A stretch of DNA of 64,000 bases from the NCBI GenBank assembly GCA_027924585.1, contig BSBM01000261.1:628001-692000 (forward strand). Reading direction: 5' to 3'. Shown piece after piece: positions 44,591-56,522 of this stretch. The DNA is from Larix kaempferi (lineage: Eukaryota; Streptophyta; Pinopsida; Pinales; Pinaceae). Below the pieces are notes generated by a model. It was not told the DNA's origin. It saw only the letters and a program-made list of their open reading frames with translations, and ran no database searches. Every line of letters starts with the position of its first letter. The stretch's first letter is position 1. The translations under genes were made by a program, and so were the position numbers.

Positions 44591-45311
44591 TTAGAAGTAA
44601 AATAAAATATTGCATGTAATTGTTATTCTCTAGAGTATACAAGGAATTGCATATAGATATTGCACGCTAATTGTACTTATCCATTACATATAGAATTTGT
44701 TTATCCTTATAGTTTGCATGAAATAGAATCTCACAATATTAATATTTGGATCCTTTCTAGTGATTGTACAAAGTAATAAAAAGGCTAGTATAGGGTTATA
44801 AATTGTACAATTGACATACTTCTGTTTTATAAGCTAGGCTAACTGAATTTTCTCACCCGATGGCAACTTTGACACTTTGTCTCTAAAACCATTAAGACTT
44901 GGAGATTACTGAAACTGGTTAGAAACTCTTCGGTCACATGTCGTAAACACTAAAGCTCTTACCTGTAATCTGCGAAAGAGGACGATTCAAATGCTTTAGC
45001 ACAAATACTAAGTAAGCCTCGAGGCATCCATGGGACCCCTTCATCATCAAACAAAAGAACAATAGTTAACATTTATAAACTTTATATCGTTGGATCAACA
45101 ACAAAAGAATTGTGAAAATACAGTTGAGTAAGAATAACATCGAAACATAGATATTAATCATCTTGTCGCAAACATTACACTTTTGACCAACACAGCATTT
45201 AGTACAGCAAGATGACATTTAAGCATTTATTATATTTCCGCACAGTTTTATTATGCATTAAAAGCTATATCGAAAAATTTTAAATTTTTGTTAATTTTGG
45301 GATGTTACATG

Positions 45312-45326
45312 TGGTATCAGAGTGCG
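45312..45326 (+). other. primer-binding site, tRNA-iMet type
   Basis: TGGTATCAGAGTGCG lies two bases after the LTR end. The complement of the plant initiator-Met tRNA 3' end begins TGGTATCAGAGC, so the first 11 bases match. Confidence 0.9.
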
Positions 45327-45454
45327 AGTTCAAACTCTAGGCCTGAAATAGGCTCACGCACGCAAACAGAAAATAAAGACCAGAAAGTTTATGTTACTAA
45401 CTTTTATTTTAATTTTATTTTTTTGACAGAACGATTTGTTATTAATTTGCAGGT

Positions 45455-46818
45455 ATGGACATACCGGAGGAATTAGAAAAGGATAGATCTCCTCGTAATG
45501 AGCATAATAACAATAATAATAATAAAGGAATATATGTTGAGTTAAATAACCAATCTTCATAACTTCTTCGTACTGTAAAAGATTTAAAATCTGAGATAAG
45601 AACTATTAAAAAGAAAATGAATGCATTATAAAAGCACATGAAGAGTTAAATCAAATTCTAATGGAGAAATACCATCACGAAGAAAGAGGAAGGAAATCAG
45701 AAGTAAATTCTAATTCTGGTACAATGTTCCACAAACATAAACACAAGAAAATAAAGAATGTTAAAAGTATTAGTTACTTTTCATCTGAATATGATCAAAG
45801 TAATGGTAAATCTAATCATGACAGAGTGCCAATGATTGTTGTTCCAAGAAGAGGAAGTATAAGCATCATGAACAAATTACTAGAGAGTTTAAAAATATTA
45901 AACCACCAACCTTTAATGGCCAAAGTGAAAAGGGTGAGACAGCTGAAGCATGGTTGTCGGGAATGAAGAAGTACTTTAATATTTGCGATTACTCTTCTAA
46001 GTTAAAGGCCAAGATGGCTATTTAAAATCTGATCGGAAAGGCAGATATTTGGTGGCAGGATCTTAAAAGAATTAAGAGCATAAAGAAAAGAGACGTAACC
46101 TGGAATATGTTTAAAAATTTATTTAAGAAAAAGTTCTTGTCAGAACAGTACTATGAAAATAAGTCAAAAGAGTTTTATGATTTGAAATTGGGTACTATAA
46201 ATATGAAGGAGTTGTGCAGCAAGTTCCTTAACTTGTTGAGGTATGTACTTTACATGGTCAAAGAGAAGCCTAAGGTACAAAGGTTTCTTAGTTGTCTACC
46301 ATTCAACATAAAAAACATGATTGTATGATAACCCTTCCACTCTAGAAGAGGCTATGAGGAAAGCAAATTTATGTTTTGATCAAAACAGAAAAAGAGAAAG
46401 AACAACCGGCTAGAAAAGTAATAAGTCTAATCATTTCGGGCATAAAAAGAAGAGCTTTAATCACAATTCTGAAAGTTCTAAGAAAATTTTTAATAACATA
46501 AATTTTTCAAGTAATAATAACTACAGGAGTAATGCACCACAAAATTTTACTGCTGCAATAAATGTACCTAATAACAATAACAACACCAGGTATGCTGAAC
46601 ATAAAGGACCTTTGAAGTGTTTTGATTGCATTGGACCACATAAGAAAGTTGATTGCCCATGCAACAAGAGGACAGTCAACAATATTCATAGCATACAAGC
46701 GAAGCCAACAGTTGGTGATGTGGCAAGAGAAATGCCAAGGATAAATGCAGCATTGGAAAATCGTCAAACAGACCATCAAACGTCCATGGTTGAAATCGAA
46801 GGTATGCTACAAAACTGA
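45455..46818 (+). pseudogene. gag: chromovirus gag, heavily broken
   Basis: The probable start is ATG 45455 (MDIPEELEKDRS). Pieces of the capsid domain can be followed: FNGQSEKGETAEAWLSGMKKYF near 45910-45975, then an intact run at 46107-46328 (LFKKKFLSEQYYENKS, KVQRFLSCLPFNIK). A zinc knuckle CFDCIGPHKKVDC (46615-46655) has the C-x2-C-x3-H-x4-C spacing, one residue shorter than usual; the nested chromovirus has the same spacing. Stops and shifts occur throughout. The sequence is related to the nested element's gag but clearly older and more decayed. Confidence 0.88.
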
Positions 46819-47010
46819 CCTATTTCCATTTTAATAAATCCAGGTGCAAGTTTGAGTTATGTTTCACCAGAATTAGTGAAAAGTTGTAAGTTAAAGGTAG
46901 ATAAATTTGATAATTCATGGCTAGTTCAGTTAGCAACAAGCACTACAAGAAATGTTACAGACTTTGTTAAGAATTGTGATGTATTATTCAGTCAGCTGAA
47001 AACCCAAGTT
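46819..47010 (+). pseudogene. chromovirus protease, first part
   Basis: The translation ISILINPGASLSYVSPELV shows the protease active-site region with Asn in place of the catalytic Asp. It continues to 47010, where the nested element interrupts it, and resumes at 56528 with LNVLPLGSYDLLIGMDWL, the conserved protease C-terminal block. The missing Asp alone would abolish activity. Confidence 0.85.
47006..47010. repeat. target-site duplication AAGTT, left copy
   Basis: AAGTT precedes the TGTAATG start of the nested element and recurs at 56523-56527. Confidence 0.95.
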
Positions 47011-48734
47011 TGTAATGTCCCCTCTATCATACCAGCGTGATAGAGAGGATCATAGTGCTCAATCTAGGCAATTAGCCCTATATTCATTAAAATCAAACTC
47101 ATTGATACAAGTACATGTACATGTGCATGCTATAGAACACAACAGAGATAAAGTAAATCATGCTGATATCTAACATACATTCGGCATTCTGTGACAGTCA
47201 TTAAATAGAGACCTTGGCAGAATTATAAAAGATCATATGGAATGTATAATCATAAGAAAAACACAGCGGAATTTAATTCAATAGCACACCCAGCATTCAT
47301 TCCATTATTCATCAAATGATAATTGCCAAATTAACACAAGAGAATACTTATCTTATACAAAAGTAGTCCCACGCGACTGGCTATGCAACTGCAACGTTCC
47401 ACCCAACCGTAGGCCAGTGTGCTCCTCAATCTCTTAGCACCACTGCCACCCCCGAGTTGGGCATGATCTCTACAAGGAACCAGGGAACAGCAGACTCACA
47501 CATAGCCAAGCATACACCAGGATGAACCAAGCCAATCTACAATTGGGTTTATCAGGCTGCTAGGAGATGGAAAGGAAGAGTTGCTAAGCTAGTGAGCTCC
47601 AGCACAGAGCTAGGGATAACCTTGCAAGATCTATCTAGCTTGGCACCCACAATACCTACACACCCAGCACAAGGAAGTATTCTTTTCATTGTTGTACAGT
47701 CCCTCAAGCCATACCTTCCCTATCTAGTGCTCTCAGGGTATGCATAGAAGAGTAACCAAAGCCCTCTTGATCTTCTTGAGAGGTTGCCTTCCCCACTAGA
47801 TTTATCAAGCCACTTCTATCCACTACCACTCCAAACTTCAATTCACAGGTTCAAACCAAAAACGAGGATGCACACAACAGCAAAACACCATTATGGGGCA
47901 AGATAAAACGTTTTTACAGTGAGATGCATGAGATGGATTTTCAGCTAACTTAGAAAAACGTGGGAACCCACAAAAATGAAATGGGAAGTTGGGAAACAAC
48001 CCTGGGGAGTCAATCCATTTTTAGAAAAACGTCCTTGGGCATTCAGGGGCAAAAACGACCTCCCTCATAGTCCCCAATTCGTGGCCTTCCTCTCCCAACT
48101 GTTATGTAATGCAAAAACGACTCCCAGGCATGGAAAAATGGAGGATTTTGATGAAAAACGTATATGGAAAGACCCCAGTTAACTCCCACTGCGTGAATGA
48201 TCAAAGGCTTGCTGTTCAGAATGGCTTTGGGCACCATTTCCTGGGTGGTTTCTTGCCCCTTAAGCAAAAACACGATTTTCCAAGTTGATGGCTTGCCCAT
48301 GCACGAAATTGGCTGCCATACTCTTTCATTCCCAAGGCATTAACTGCCCCAACCAATTCCTTGGAAGAATTAAATGATTGGGTGCATGAGACAAAAATGG
48401 TAGTTGGTGGTTTATGGGTTTCCCCATTGACACATGGATTAATACCCTTGGCTCAAGGGTTTGAATAATTTCCCTCCCTATTCCTTGTAGAGTCATGCCC
48501 CATCTCTTTTGTTGCATTGCATAGCCGGTTGTGGGTTTTTCCATTAAAATTCATATTTACATGGTGTCTTATTTACATTGTGCCCATCTCGCACAAGAAC
48601 CATAGGCATCTATTTTTAATTGCCGATACAAATCAACGGTGGGGCCTTGGCCTTGAGCTCCTCACCATGATTAAATTACAATATTCACATCATTTACGAT
48701 TTTATACAAAGGGGGTCAAAATGGGGACATTACA
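47011..48734 (-). mobile_element. 3' LTR of the nested chromovirus
   Basis: The plus strand runs TGTAATGTCCCC to GGGGACATTACA, 1724 bp. The polypurine tract on its inner side identifies it as the downstream LTR. It lacks an AAATGCTA-like octamer present in the other LTR near 56411. Confidence 0.95.
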
Positions 48735-48748
48735 TTCCCCTCCCCTTA
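48735..48748 (-). other. polypurine tract of the nested chromovirus
   Basis: On the minus strand this reads TAAGGGGAGGGGAA directly before the LTR start TGTAATG. It is a textbook plus-strand primer position. Confidence 0.9.
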
Positions 48749-48762
48749 CATTACCACTGTCC

Positions 48763-50296
48763 TCAGTGCTCATCAAAATTGAACAAAAATGGATATGCCA
48801 CCCTCATGGCATCCTCCAGCTCCCATGTAGCCTCATCGGGACCGTAGTGCTTCCATTGCACCTTTACCTGTCCGATGGCTCGGTTCCGGAGCAATGTTAC
48901 CTTCTTGTCTAGGATGCACAATGGATCGGTTTGGAATTCTCCCTCGGGTTCCACCTGGATCACATCCCAATTAATCACATGGTTAGGATCATGTACATAT
49001 TTCCTAAGCAAAGAGACGTGAAAAACATTATGAGCTTTAGTGCTAGCAGGCAATGCAAGTCTATATGGAACTGGTCCTATTCTTTCGAGCACTTCAAATG
49101 GCCCACAATATCTAGGTGATAGCTTGGCACAACTCCCAATATTCAAGGAACTCTTCCTTGATCTCACTCTAAGGTATACGTGATCCCCAACATTGAATTC
49201 CCTATGCACTCTATGTTTATCTGCATAGCTTTTCTGTCTATCCTGGGCTGCTTTTAAATTTTGCCGGATCCTTGCAACCTCCTGTTCCATTTCCTTAAGC
49301 AATTCTGTCCTAAGTACAATTCTGTTCACTGGATTGTCCCAAGTCACTGGTGTCCTACACCTTCTGCCGTACAAAGCCTCATAAGGACTCATTCCCAACG
49401 ATGCTTGTTGTCCATTGTTATATGCAAATTCCACCAGGTGTAGATAATCCTCCCACTTGGATGGTTTGTCCATTACATACATGCGGAGCATGTCTTCAAG
49501 CACCCGATTTACTCTTTCGGTTTGCCCGTCTGTTTGAGGATGGTATGCGGTACTAAAGCTTAGCTGTGTACCCAAATATGCAAAGAGCCCTTTCCAAAAA
49601 TTGGAAGTGAACTTGGTATCCCTGTCCGAAATTATTACCTTAGGCAGCCCATGTAATCTGAAAATTTCCTTCATGAAAATATTTGCAATGGCATCGGCTT
49701 TATGGGTGGACTTAACCGGTATAAAATGTGCTGCCTTCGTTAACTTGTCCACCACAACCATGATGGAATCATGTTGTCTCTTAGTCATTGGCAATCCTGT
49801 AATAAAATCCATGGATATTACTTCCCATTTCCATTCTGGAATTGGCACTAGAAGCAATAAACCTGCTGGATGTTGGTGTTCACTCTTCACCTGTTGCATT
49901 CCATGCACTTAGAAATGTATTCAGCAACATCCTTCTTCATGCCTGGCCAGAAATAATATTTCCTTGCTGTAGCAATTGTTTTCTGATATCCTGGGTGACC
50001 AGAGTATGGAGCTTTATGGATTTCATCCATAACAATTCTCCTTAAATCTGCCGCATTTGGAACATAGACTCTATTCTTGTAAGTAAGAAGTCCTCCTTCT
50101 TCCAAATGATAGCCCTCATACTTCTTTTCAAGGTTTTGCTGCTGCAATTTGCCCTTTATCTGCTCATACACTTTATCCTCAACCATATGGTTAACAATCT
50201 GCTGCCTCAAATCTGGTTGGCAAGTACTAAGCGCTGCCACATGCATTTCACGTACCTTCCTGCTGAGTGCATCAGCCACCTTGTTTTCTTTCCCTT
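48763..50296 (-). pseudogene. nested chromovirus integrase with chromodomain
   Basis: The frame 50342-49887 carries the RNase H tail (KGKENKVADALSRK) and the HHCC zinc module (HKAPYSGHPGY...CMEC). The frame 49908-48763 carries the integrase core with VISMDFITGLP, IISDRDTKF and the Glu in DGQTERVN, the GPF module, and a C-terminal chromodomain (VKVQWKHYGPDEATWE). The two frames are joined by a one-base deletion near 49895, within what should be a CQQ-type sequence. Chromodomains of this class are known to steer integration towards particular chromatin. Apart from the shift the integrase looks intact. Confidence 0.93.
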
Positions 50297-53200
50297 TTAT
50301 GTGCTTGATTTTGAAATCAAATTCACACAAAAATTCCACCATCTAGCTTGCCTAGCATTTAAAGTTGGCTGATCAAACAAGTATTTCAGACCACAATGGT
50401 CTGTCCTTAACTCAAATTTCCTTCTCATTAAGTAATGCCTCCACATCTTTAAAGCATGTACTATGGCTGCAAGTTCTATATCATGAGTACCATAGTTCTT
50501 CTCATGCTCCTTCAACTTTCTTGACTCATAGCATATCACGTGGTTGTCTTACATAAGAACTCCTCCAAGTCCTTGATTGCATGCATCGGTACACACCACA
50601 AAATCTTTTTTCGGGTCTGCAATCTTCAAAATAGGTGCACTTGTAAGAAGATTCTTCAACCGTTGAAAACTTTCCTCACATCTTGGTGACCATTCAAACT
50701 TTATCCCCTTCTTTTGCAAAGAAGTGATCGGGTTAGCAACCTTGGAGAATCCTTCGATAAACCTCCTGTAGTAACCAGTAAGGCCCATAAAAGATCTCAC
50801 ATCAGTCACATTCCTTGGAGTTGGCCAATTCATAATGGCTTCAATCTTCTCAGGGTCTACAGATATTCCTTCGTCGGAGATGATGTGACCCAAATAATGA
50901 ATTCTATCTTTATAGAAGTCACACTTGCTCAACTTTGCATACAGCTTATGCTCCCTTAGTAATTGCATTTTCATTCTCAAATGTTCTTCATGCTCTTCTT
51001 CATTCTTAGAATAGATGAGAATGTCGTCTAGGAATACCAGAACGAACTTGTCCAAATATTTGCTAAAAAAATTATTCATGAGACACATGAATGTAGCTGG
51101 TGCATTTGTGAGACCGAATGGTACCACTACAAACTCATAGTGTCCATACCTCGTTCTAAAGGCTGTCTTATGAATATCTTCTTCTTTGATTCTTACCTGA
51201 TGGTAACCAGACCTCAAGTCAATCTTTGAAAATACCTTTGCTCCTCTCATTTGATAAAAAAGGTCATCCATTCGGGGCAATGTGTATTTATTCTTCACTG
51301 TGACTTTGTTCAACTGCCTGTAGTCAATACATAACCTGAGTGTTCCATCTTTCTTTTTCACAAATAGAACAGGTGCTCCCCACGGGGACACACTTGGCCT
51401 AATGTATTTCTTTTCCAGCAACTCTTGTAATTGCATTTTTAATTCTAGCAATTTCGGGGTACTCATCCTGTACGGTGTCTTAGATACTGGTGCCGCTCCT
51501 GGCACAAGTTCAATTGTAAAGTCAATGTCTCTCTTTGGAGGGAGTCCCAGAATCTCATCAGGAAAAACATCCCTGAATTCTTGCAATACCTGATAGTCCT
51601 CCAATTTCAGAGTTTCATTCTCTGTTGCCTCTAAAATGTGGGCTGCATACAATTGACATCCCTTCCTACAGAACTTCTTCAGCTGCATGGCCGAAACCTG
51701 TCTAACAGAAGTCACCTTTGGAACGCCTTTTACAACCCTCGGGTTTCCTTCTTCGTCCATGCATTCAAATGTCTTATTGTAGCAGTCAAGTTTAACCCTG
51801 TGTGCTTCTAACCAATCCATTCCAATGAGAATATCATAGGAACCAAGTGGCAAAATATTCAGATCTGCATAAGTGAATATCCCATCCATCTCTAATGGAC
51901 ATTTCTCTACTCTTTCGCTAACTTTTCTCTTGGTTCCAGTGGCTAGTTGAACTAACCAAGATTTACTATGCTTTAATTTCTTGAAAGCACACATCTCAAC
52001 AATTCTAGGAGTGACATAACTGTGAGTAGATCCAGGGTCAATCAAAATAGAAACAGATTGCTTAGCAATCTTACCTTCAACCTCAACCACAGTTGAATGA
52101 TGATCTGCTTGGCGGTCATCCACTGCTGCATAGATTCTAGGGATTGTCCTCGCCACTTGACCCATAGTTCCAGCTCCTTGGATGTTGTGAACTTGATTTG
52201 CATTCCCATTCCTATGTGGACAGTTCCTAAGCATGTGGTCTCCTCCACAACCCCAACATTGAAGTGGTTCTCTTGGCTCCTTTGGATCTCTTGGCTTGTC
52301 TCCCATCATCCTAGTTGGATTAGTCACAACCTCTGATGGCTGCCTTTGCTGATTCCGGAATTGAGGAGGCTTGAACCCCTTCTTCCTTTGATCAAACTTC
52401 TCATTTTTCTTATCCTTCCATGCCTTATGGAACTCTGGTTTGCTCCTGTTTTGATCAAAGCAGTACTTGGCCTTTCTTATGGCCTCCTCTAGAGTTCGAG
52501 GTTCATCAAACTCAATTCTATCTTTATATGACTGGGGCAGTCCACTTAGGAAACGCTGAATTTTTACCTTATCATCTCGAATATACTTGACATACCTCAG
52601 TAGCTCCAAGAACTTGTTTGCATATTCTTCCATGGTCGATTGTCCCAATCTCAGCTCATGGAACTCTTTGATCTTATCATCATAGTACCTATCAGAGAGG
52701 TACTTCTGCTTGAAGTATTTCTTGAACTGCTTCCACCCAATCTTCCTTTCATTGACCTTCTTCACTTGCCCGGTGTGTTCCCACCATATAGATGCTCTTC
52801 CATTCAAGTTGAATATGGCTACCCTTGCCTTCATATTTCCCGAGTAGTCTTGGACTTGGAAGTACTTTCTCATCCCAAGAAGCCAAGCCTCAGCTTCTTG
52901 ACCGGACTTTACTTCTCCATCAAATGTAGGAGGTTTTGCCTTCTTAAATTCCCCATGTGAGTTGTTCTTGTGGTGTTTCTTCCTCTTAATCATGTGAGAT
53001 GAAGAGCTTGAACCCTCAATGGATTCTTCAGAGTCAGATGATTCATTAGAAGAGATTTCTGGAGTATATGTTCTGTCTGTAGAAACTCTTTTTGGGCTAC
53101 TGGTCCTCTTTCGGGAATTTCTTCTAGAGCTACTCCCACCCCTTTCGGGATTTGACATCTGATGCCCAGAGTTTATTTGCCTTTGGATGTCTGTCAAACT

Positions 53201-53473
53201 CTGTAGCATGGCTGCATTCAGCTGATTTTGTTCTTCCTGAGCTTTAATCATCCTTTCATTATCTTCCCTACAGCTTTGTAACTCCACCCTTAGGCTTCTC
53301 ATGGTGGCTGCAACATCTGGTGGGGTCTCTTGATTTCTTCTCCCATTAGATTCTGTTTCAGCATTTTCAACCTGTATATTTTCCCCCATGGCGTCTGTCT
53401 CAGGTTCATAGGGATCCTGTGCGTCATTCATGATGTTCATTTCTTGGCCCAACCAAGATCCAAAATTTTTCAA
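50297..53473 (-). pseudogene. gag-pol: nested chromovirus gag-protease-RT-RNase H
   Basis: The frame 53473-50549 (974 codons) is uninterrupted. A coiled-coil N-terminus is followed by the gag capsid domain (residues 180-340), zinc knuckle [13 protein letters not shown] (near 404), protease [11 protein letters not shown] (near 478), then RT with [15 protein letters not shown] (near 705) and VFLDDILIY (near 812), and the start of RNase H ([11 protein letters not shown]). A TAA at 50549-50551, most simply a former CAA, stops it in RNase H. The same frame resumes to 50339, where a one-base deletion shifts it. The Pro after the protease Asp is seen in other plant chromoviruses as I remember them. 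Gag, protease and RT are therefore still encoded intact. Confidence 0.95.
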
Positions 53474-53755
53474 CTGTATTAACTAGAGTGTTACCCTGCT
53501 GTAACTGTGGCTCTCTGAAATGTGTTCATCAGCACAATTGTTAGCTACATTATATTCTCAGAATTCATAACTTACTTCATGCACGTGGAAAAATGCCATA
53601 CTGACAATTCATCAAATCACAACAACGAACTATGAGGGGAAAAGAAAAAGGGGGTCAAGGGGGCTTGCCCCCTTGTGGCTTCCAGCAGGGCGGGTCGAGG
53701 GCAGCGCCCTCGTTTTTTTTTTTTTTTTTTTTTTTTTTTTAGGAATGACGCCTCA
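53474..53755 (-). other. chromovirus leader, gag-proximal part with hairpins and A28 tract
   Basis: Reading on the element's sense strand towards gag, an uninterrupted run of 28 A (plus-strand T at 53713-53740) is followed by two perfect hairpins: 53696-53712 (7-bp stem) and 53656-53675 (8-bp stem, CTTG loop). About 180 bases of ordinary sequence then lead to the gag ATG at 53473. No coding potential. Confidence 0.75.
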
Positions 53756-53765
53756 TCGGGCGGTT

Positions 53766-54655
53766 CGCGAAATCCTGCCGCAACGGGCAGTTCGCTGAAT
53801 CCTGCCACGATGGACGGTTCACGGATTGCTCCCGCAACTGCGGGGCGGTTCACGGTATGCTCCCGCAACTGCGGGGCGGTTGGCTGTAGCCTTCCGCAGT
53901 TGCGAGGTGCTCGGCTGAAGGCTGCCGCAATTGCGGGGCGCTTCGGCGACGGCTTCCGCAACTGCGGAGCAGTTCACCGAACGCTTCCGCAATGGCGGGG
54001 CGATTTGCCGAGCGGAGCCATTCGGCGAAGGCTTCCGCAGTTGCGGAGCCATTCGGTGAATGCTCCCGCAATTGCGGAGCCATTCGGCGAAGGCTTCCGC
54101 AGTTGCGGAGCCATTCGGCGAATGCTCCCGCAATTGCGGAGCCATTCGGCGAAGGCTTCCGCATTACCGGAGCCGTTCGCGGAATGCTTCCGTCGGAATG
54201 CTTCCCCATTTTCGGGTGTTTTTTCAGAATGATTCAGCGAAGTCTTCCGCAATTGCGGAACGATTCGGCGAAGTCTTCCGCAGTTGCGGAACGATTCGGC
54301 GAAGTCTTCCGCAGTTGCGGAACGATTCGCCGAAGTCTTCCGCAACTTCGGAACGACTCGCTGAACTCTTTCGTGTTTCGGAACGATTCGCGGAATCCTT
54401 CCGAAATTTTGGAAGAGAATTCCTTCCGCAATTTCGGAAGAGAATTCTTTCCGAAAAAAATTCCGATACTTAGAAAATTTTTCACTTAAAAACATTTTTC
54501 TCCGCTGTTTCGGAGCCATTGGCTGAATTCTTCCGCAATTTCGGGAAGGTTCGCGGAATCCTTCCGCAATTTCGGGAAGGTTCGCCGAATTCTTCCGCAA
54601 TTGCGGGAAGGTTCGCGAAACCTTTCCGAAATTTCGGAACGACTTCCCGAAACGG
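53766..54655 (-). repeat. array of about 28 tandem 31-bp repeats with palindromic cores
   Basis: Units such as TTCGGCGAAGGCTTCCGCAGTTGCGGAGCCA repeat every 31 bp; successive CCGCARTTGCGG cores start at 54035, 54066, 54097, 54128 and 54159, and later at 54247 and 54278. The first two units are 27 bp and some are shortened. Many cores are perfect palindromes (TCCGCAATTGCGGA). The array fills most of the leader between primer site and gag. Because 31 is not a multiple of three and the units lack stops, long open frames appear in several frames on both strands. They are repeat artefacts, not genes. Confidence 0.95.
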
Positions 54656-54772
54656 CTTAAAACAAATTTTTCTCAAAAACAGACTTAAACCAATTTTTTT
54701 TTCAAAACTCATAAGACAACAATTTTATTGTAATTGCTATCAGATTTGGCTCATAGAGGCCCAATGCTGCAA

Positions 54773-54788
54773 CGCAGCTCTGATACCA
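54773..54788 (-). other. primer-binding site of the nested chromovirus, tRNA-iMet type
   Basis: On the minus strand this reads TGGTATCAGAGCTGCG, three bases from the LTR end. The first 12 bases match the complement of the plant initiator-Met tRNA 3' end. Confidence 0.93.
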
Positions 54789-54791
54789 TAA

Positions 54792-56522
54792 TGTAATGTC
54801 CCCTCTATCATACCAGCGTGATAGAGAGGATCATAGTGCTCAATCCGGGCAATTATCCCTATATTATTAAAATCAAACTCATTGATACAAGGACATGTAC
54901 ATGTGCATGCTATAGAACACAACAGAGATAAAGTAAATCATGCTGATATCTAACATACATTCAGCATTCTGTGACAATCATTAAATAGAGACCTTGGCAG
55001 AATTATAAAAGATCATATGGAATGTGAAATCATAAGAAAAACACAGCGGAATTTAATTCAATAGCACACCCAGCATTCATTCCATTATTCATCAAATGAT
55101 AATTGCCAAATTAACACAAGAGAATACTTATCTTATACAAAAGTAGTCCCACGCAACTGGCTATGCAACTGCAACGTTCCACCCAACCGTAGGCCAGTGT
55201 GCTCCTCAATCTCTCAGCACCACTGCCACCCCCGAGCTGGGCATGATCTCTACAAGGAACTAGGGAACAACAGACTCACACATAGCCAAGCATACACCAG
55301 GATGAGCCAAGACAATCTACAATTGGGTTTATCAGGCTGCTAGGAGATGGAAAGGAAGAGTTGCTAAGCTAGTGAGCTCCAGCACAGAGCTAGGGATAAC
55401 CTTGCAAGATCTATCTAGCTTGGCACCCACAATACCTACACACCCAGCACAAGGAAGTATTCTTTTCACTGTTGTACAGTCCCTCAAGCCATACCTTCCC
55501 TATCTAGTGCTCTCAGGGTATGCATAGAAGAGTAACCAAAGCCCTCTTGATCTTCTTGAGAGGTTGCCTTCCCCACTAGGTTTATCAAGCCACTTCTATC
55601 CACTACCACTCCAAACTTCAATTCACAGGTTCAAACCAAAAACGAGGATGCACACAACAGCAGAACACCATTATGGGGCAAGATAAAACGTTTTTACAGT
55701 GAGATGCATGAGATGGGTTTTCAGCTAACTCAGAAAAACGTGGGAACCCACAAAAATGAAATGGGAAGTTGGGAAACAACCCTGGGGAGTCAATCCGTTT
55801 TTAGAAAAACGTCCTTGGGCATTCAGGGGCAAAAACGACCTCCCTCATAGTCCCCAATTCGTGGCCTTCCTCTCCCAACTGTTATGTAATGCAAAAATGA
55901 CTCCCAGGCATGGAAAAATGGAGGATTTTGATGAAAAACGTATATGGAAAGACCCCAGCTAACTCCCACTGCGTGAATGATCAAAGGCTGCCTATTCAGA
56001 ATGGCTTTGGGCACCATTTCGTGGGTGGTTTCTTGCCCCTCAAGCAAAAACACGATTTTTCAAGTTGATGGCTTGCCCATGCACGAAATTGGCTGCCATA
56101 CTCTTTCATTCCCAAGGCATTAAATGCCCCAACCAATTCCTTGGAAGAATTAAATGATTGGGTGCATGAGACAAAAATGGTAGTTGGTGGTTTATGGGTT
56201 TCCCCATTGACACATGGATTAATACCCTTGACTCAAGGGTTTGAATAATTTCCCTCCCTATTCCTTGTAGAGTCATGCCCCATCTCTTTTGTTGCATTGC
56301 ATAGCCGGTTGTGGGTTTTTCCATTAAAATTCGTATTTACATGGTGTCTTATTTACATTGTGCCCATCTCGCACAAGAACCATAGGCATCTATTTTTAAT
56401 TGCCGATACAAAATGCTAAATCAACGGTGGGGCCTTGGCCTTGAGCTCCTCACCATGATTAAATTACAATATTCACATCATTTACGATTTTATACAAAGG
56501 GGGTCAAAATGGGGACATTACA
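54792..56522 (-). mobile_element. 5' LTR of the nested chromovirus
   Basis: 1731 bp, TGTAATGTCCCC to GGGGACATTACA on the plus strand. It is the upstream LTR because the primer site adjoins it. It differs from the other LTR by about 2% of bases and small indels. Confidence 0.95.

Larger units (their letters stand above)
40840..45309 (+). mobile_element. 5' LTR of the plus-strand chromovirus, 4470 bp
   Basis: The start TGTAGCATACTC aligns with TGTAACATACCC at 59683, and the end GGGATGTTACA is followed by a TG spacer and a tRNA-iMet primer site. At 4470 bp it is very long for a plant chromovirus LTR. A TATA-box-like CTATATAAG lies only about 360 bp into it (41198-41206), matched at 60041-60049. 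It contains short tandem repeats (41336-41445 and 44425-44590) that are also in the other LTR. An open frame at 43497-43907 is partly shared with 62344-62694 but has a stop and indels there, so I do not call it a gene. Confidence 0.9.
47011..56522 (-). mobile_element. nested minus-strand chromovirus, 9.5 kb
   Basis: It has all parts of a complete chromovirus: LTRs at 47011-48734 and 54792-56522, a tRNA-iMet primer site at 54773-54788, a polypurine tract at 48735-48748, gag, protease, RT, RNase H, integrase and chromodomain, and an AAGTT target duplication. By eye the LTRs differ at about 33 positions plus an 8-base and a 1-base indel, about 2%, so it is the youngest complete element here. Its coding region has one stop and two single-base deletions. 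It lies antisense to the related element it interrupts. Confidence 0.95.

Noticed and set aside
47976-48544. Open frames repeated at 55756-56324
   Set aside because: They lie inside the paired LTRs of the nested chromovirus and recur only because the LTRs are duplicates; the codons show no protein-like conservation.
53656-53740. Bacterial-style terminator (hairpin followed by T run)
   Set aside because: The context is a eukaryotic retrotransposon and the transcribed strand is the opposite one, where the tract is A-rich and precedes the hairpins.
53675-54600. Long open frames on both strands (185, 208, 165, 137 and 119 codons) in the repeat array
   Set aside because: They are produced by stop-free 31-bp repeats read in all frames; the translations are periodic and lie in the leader of a retrotransposon.
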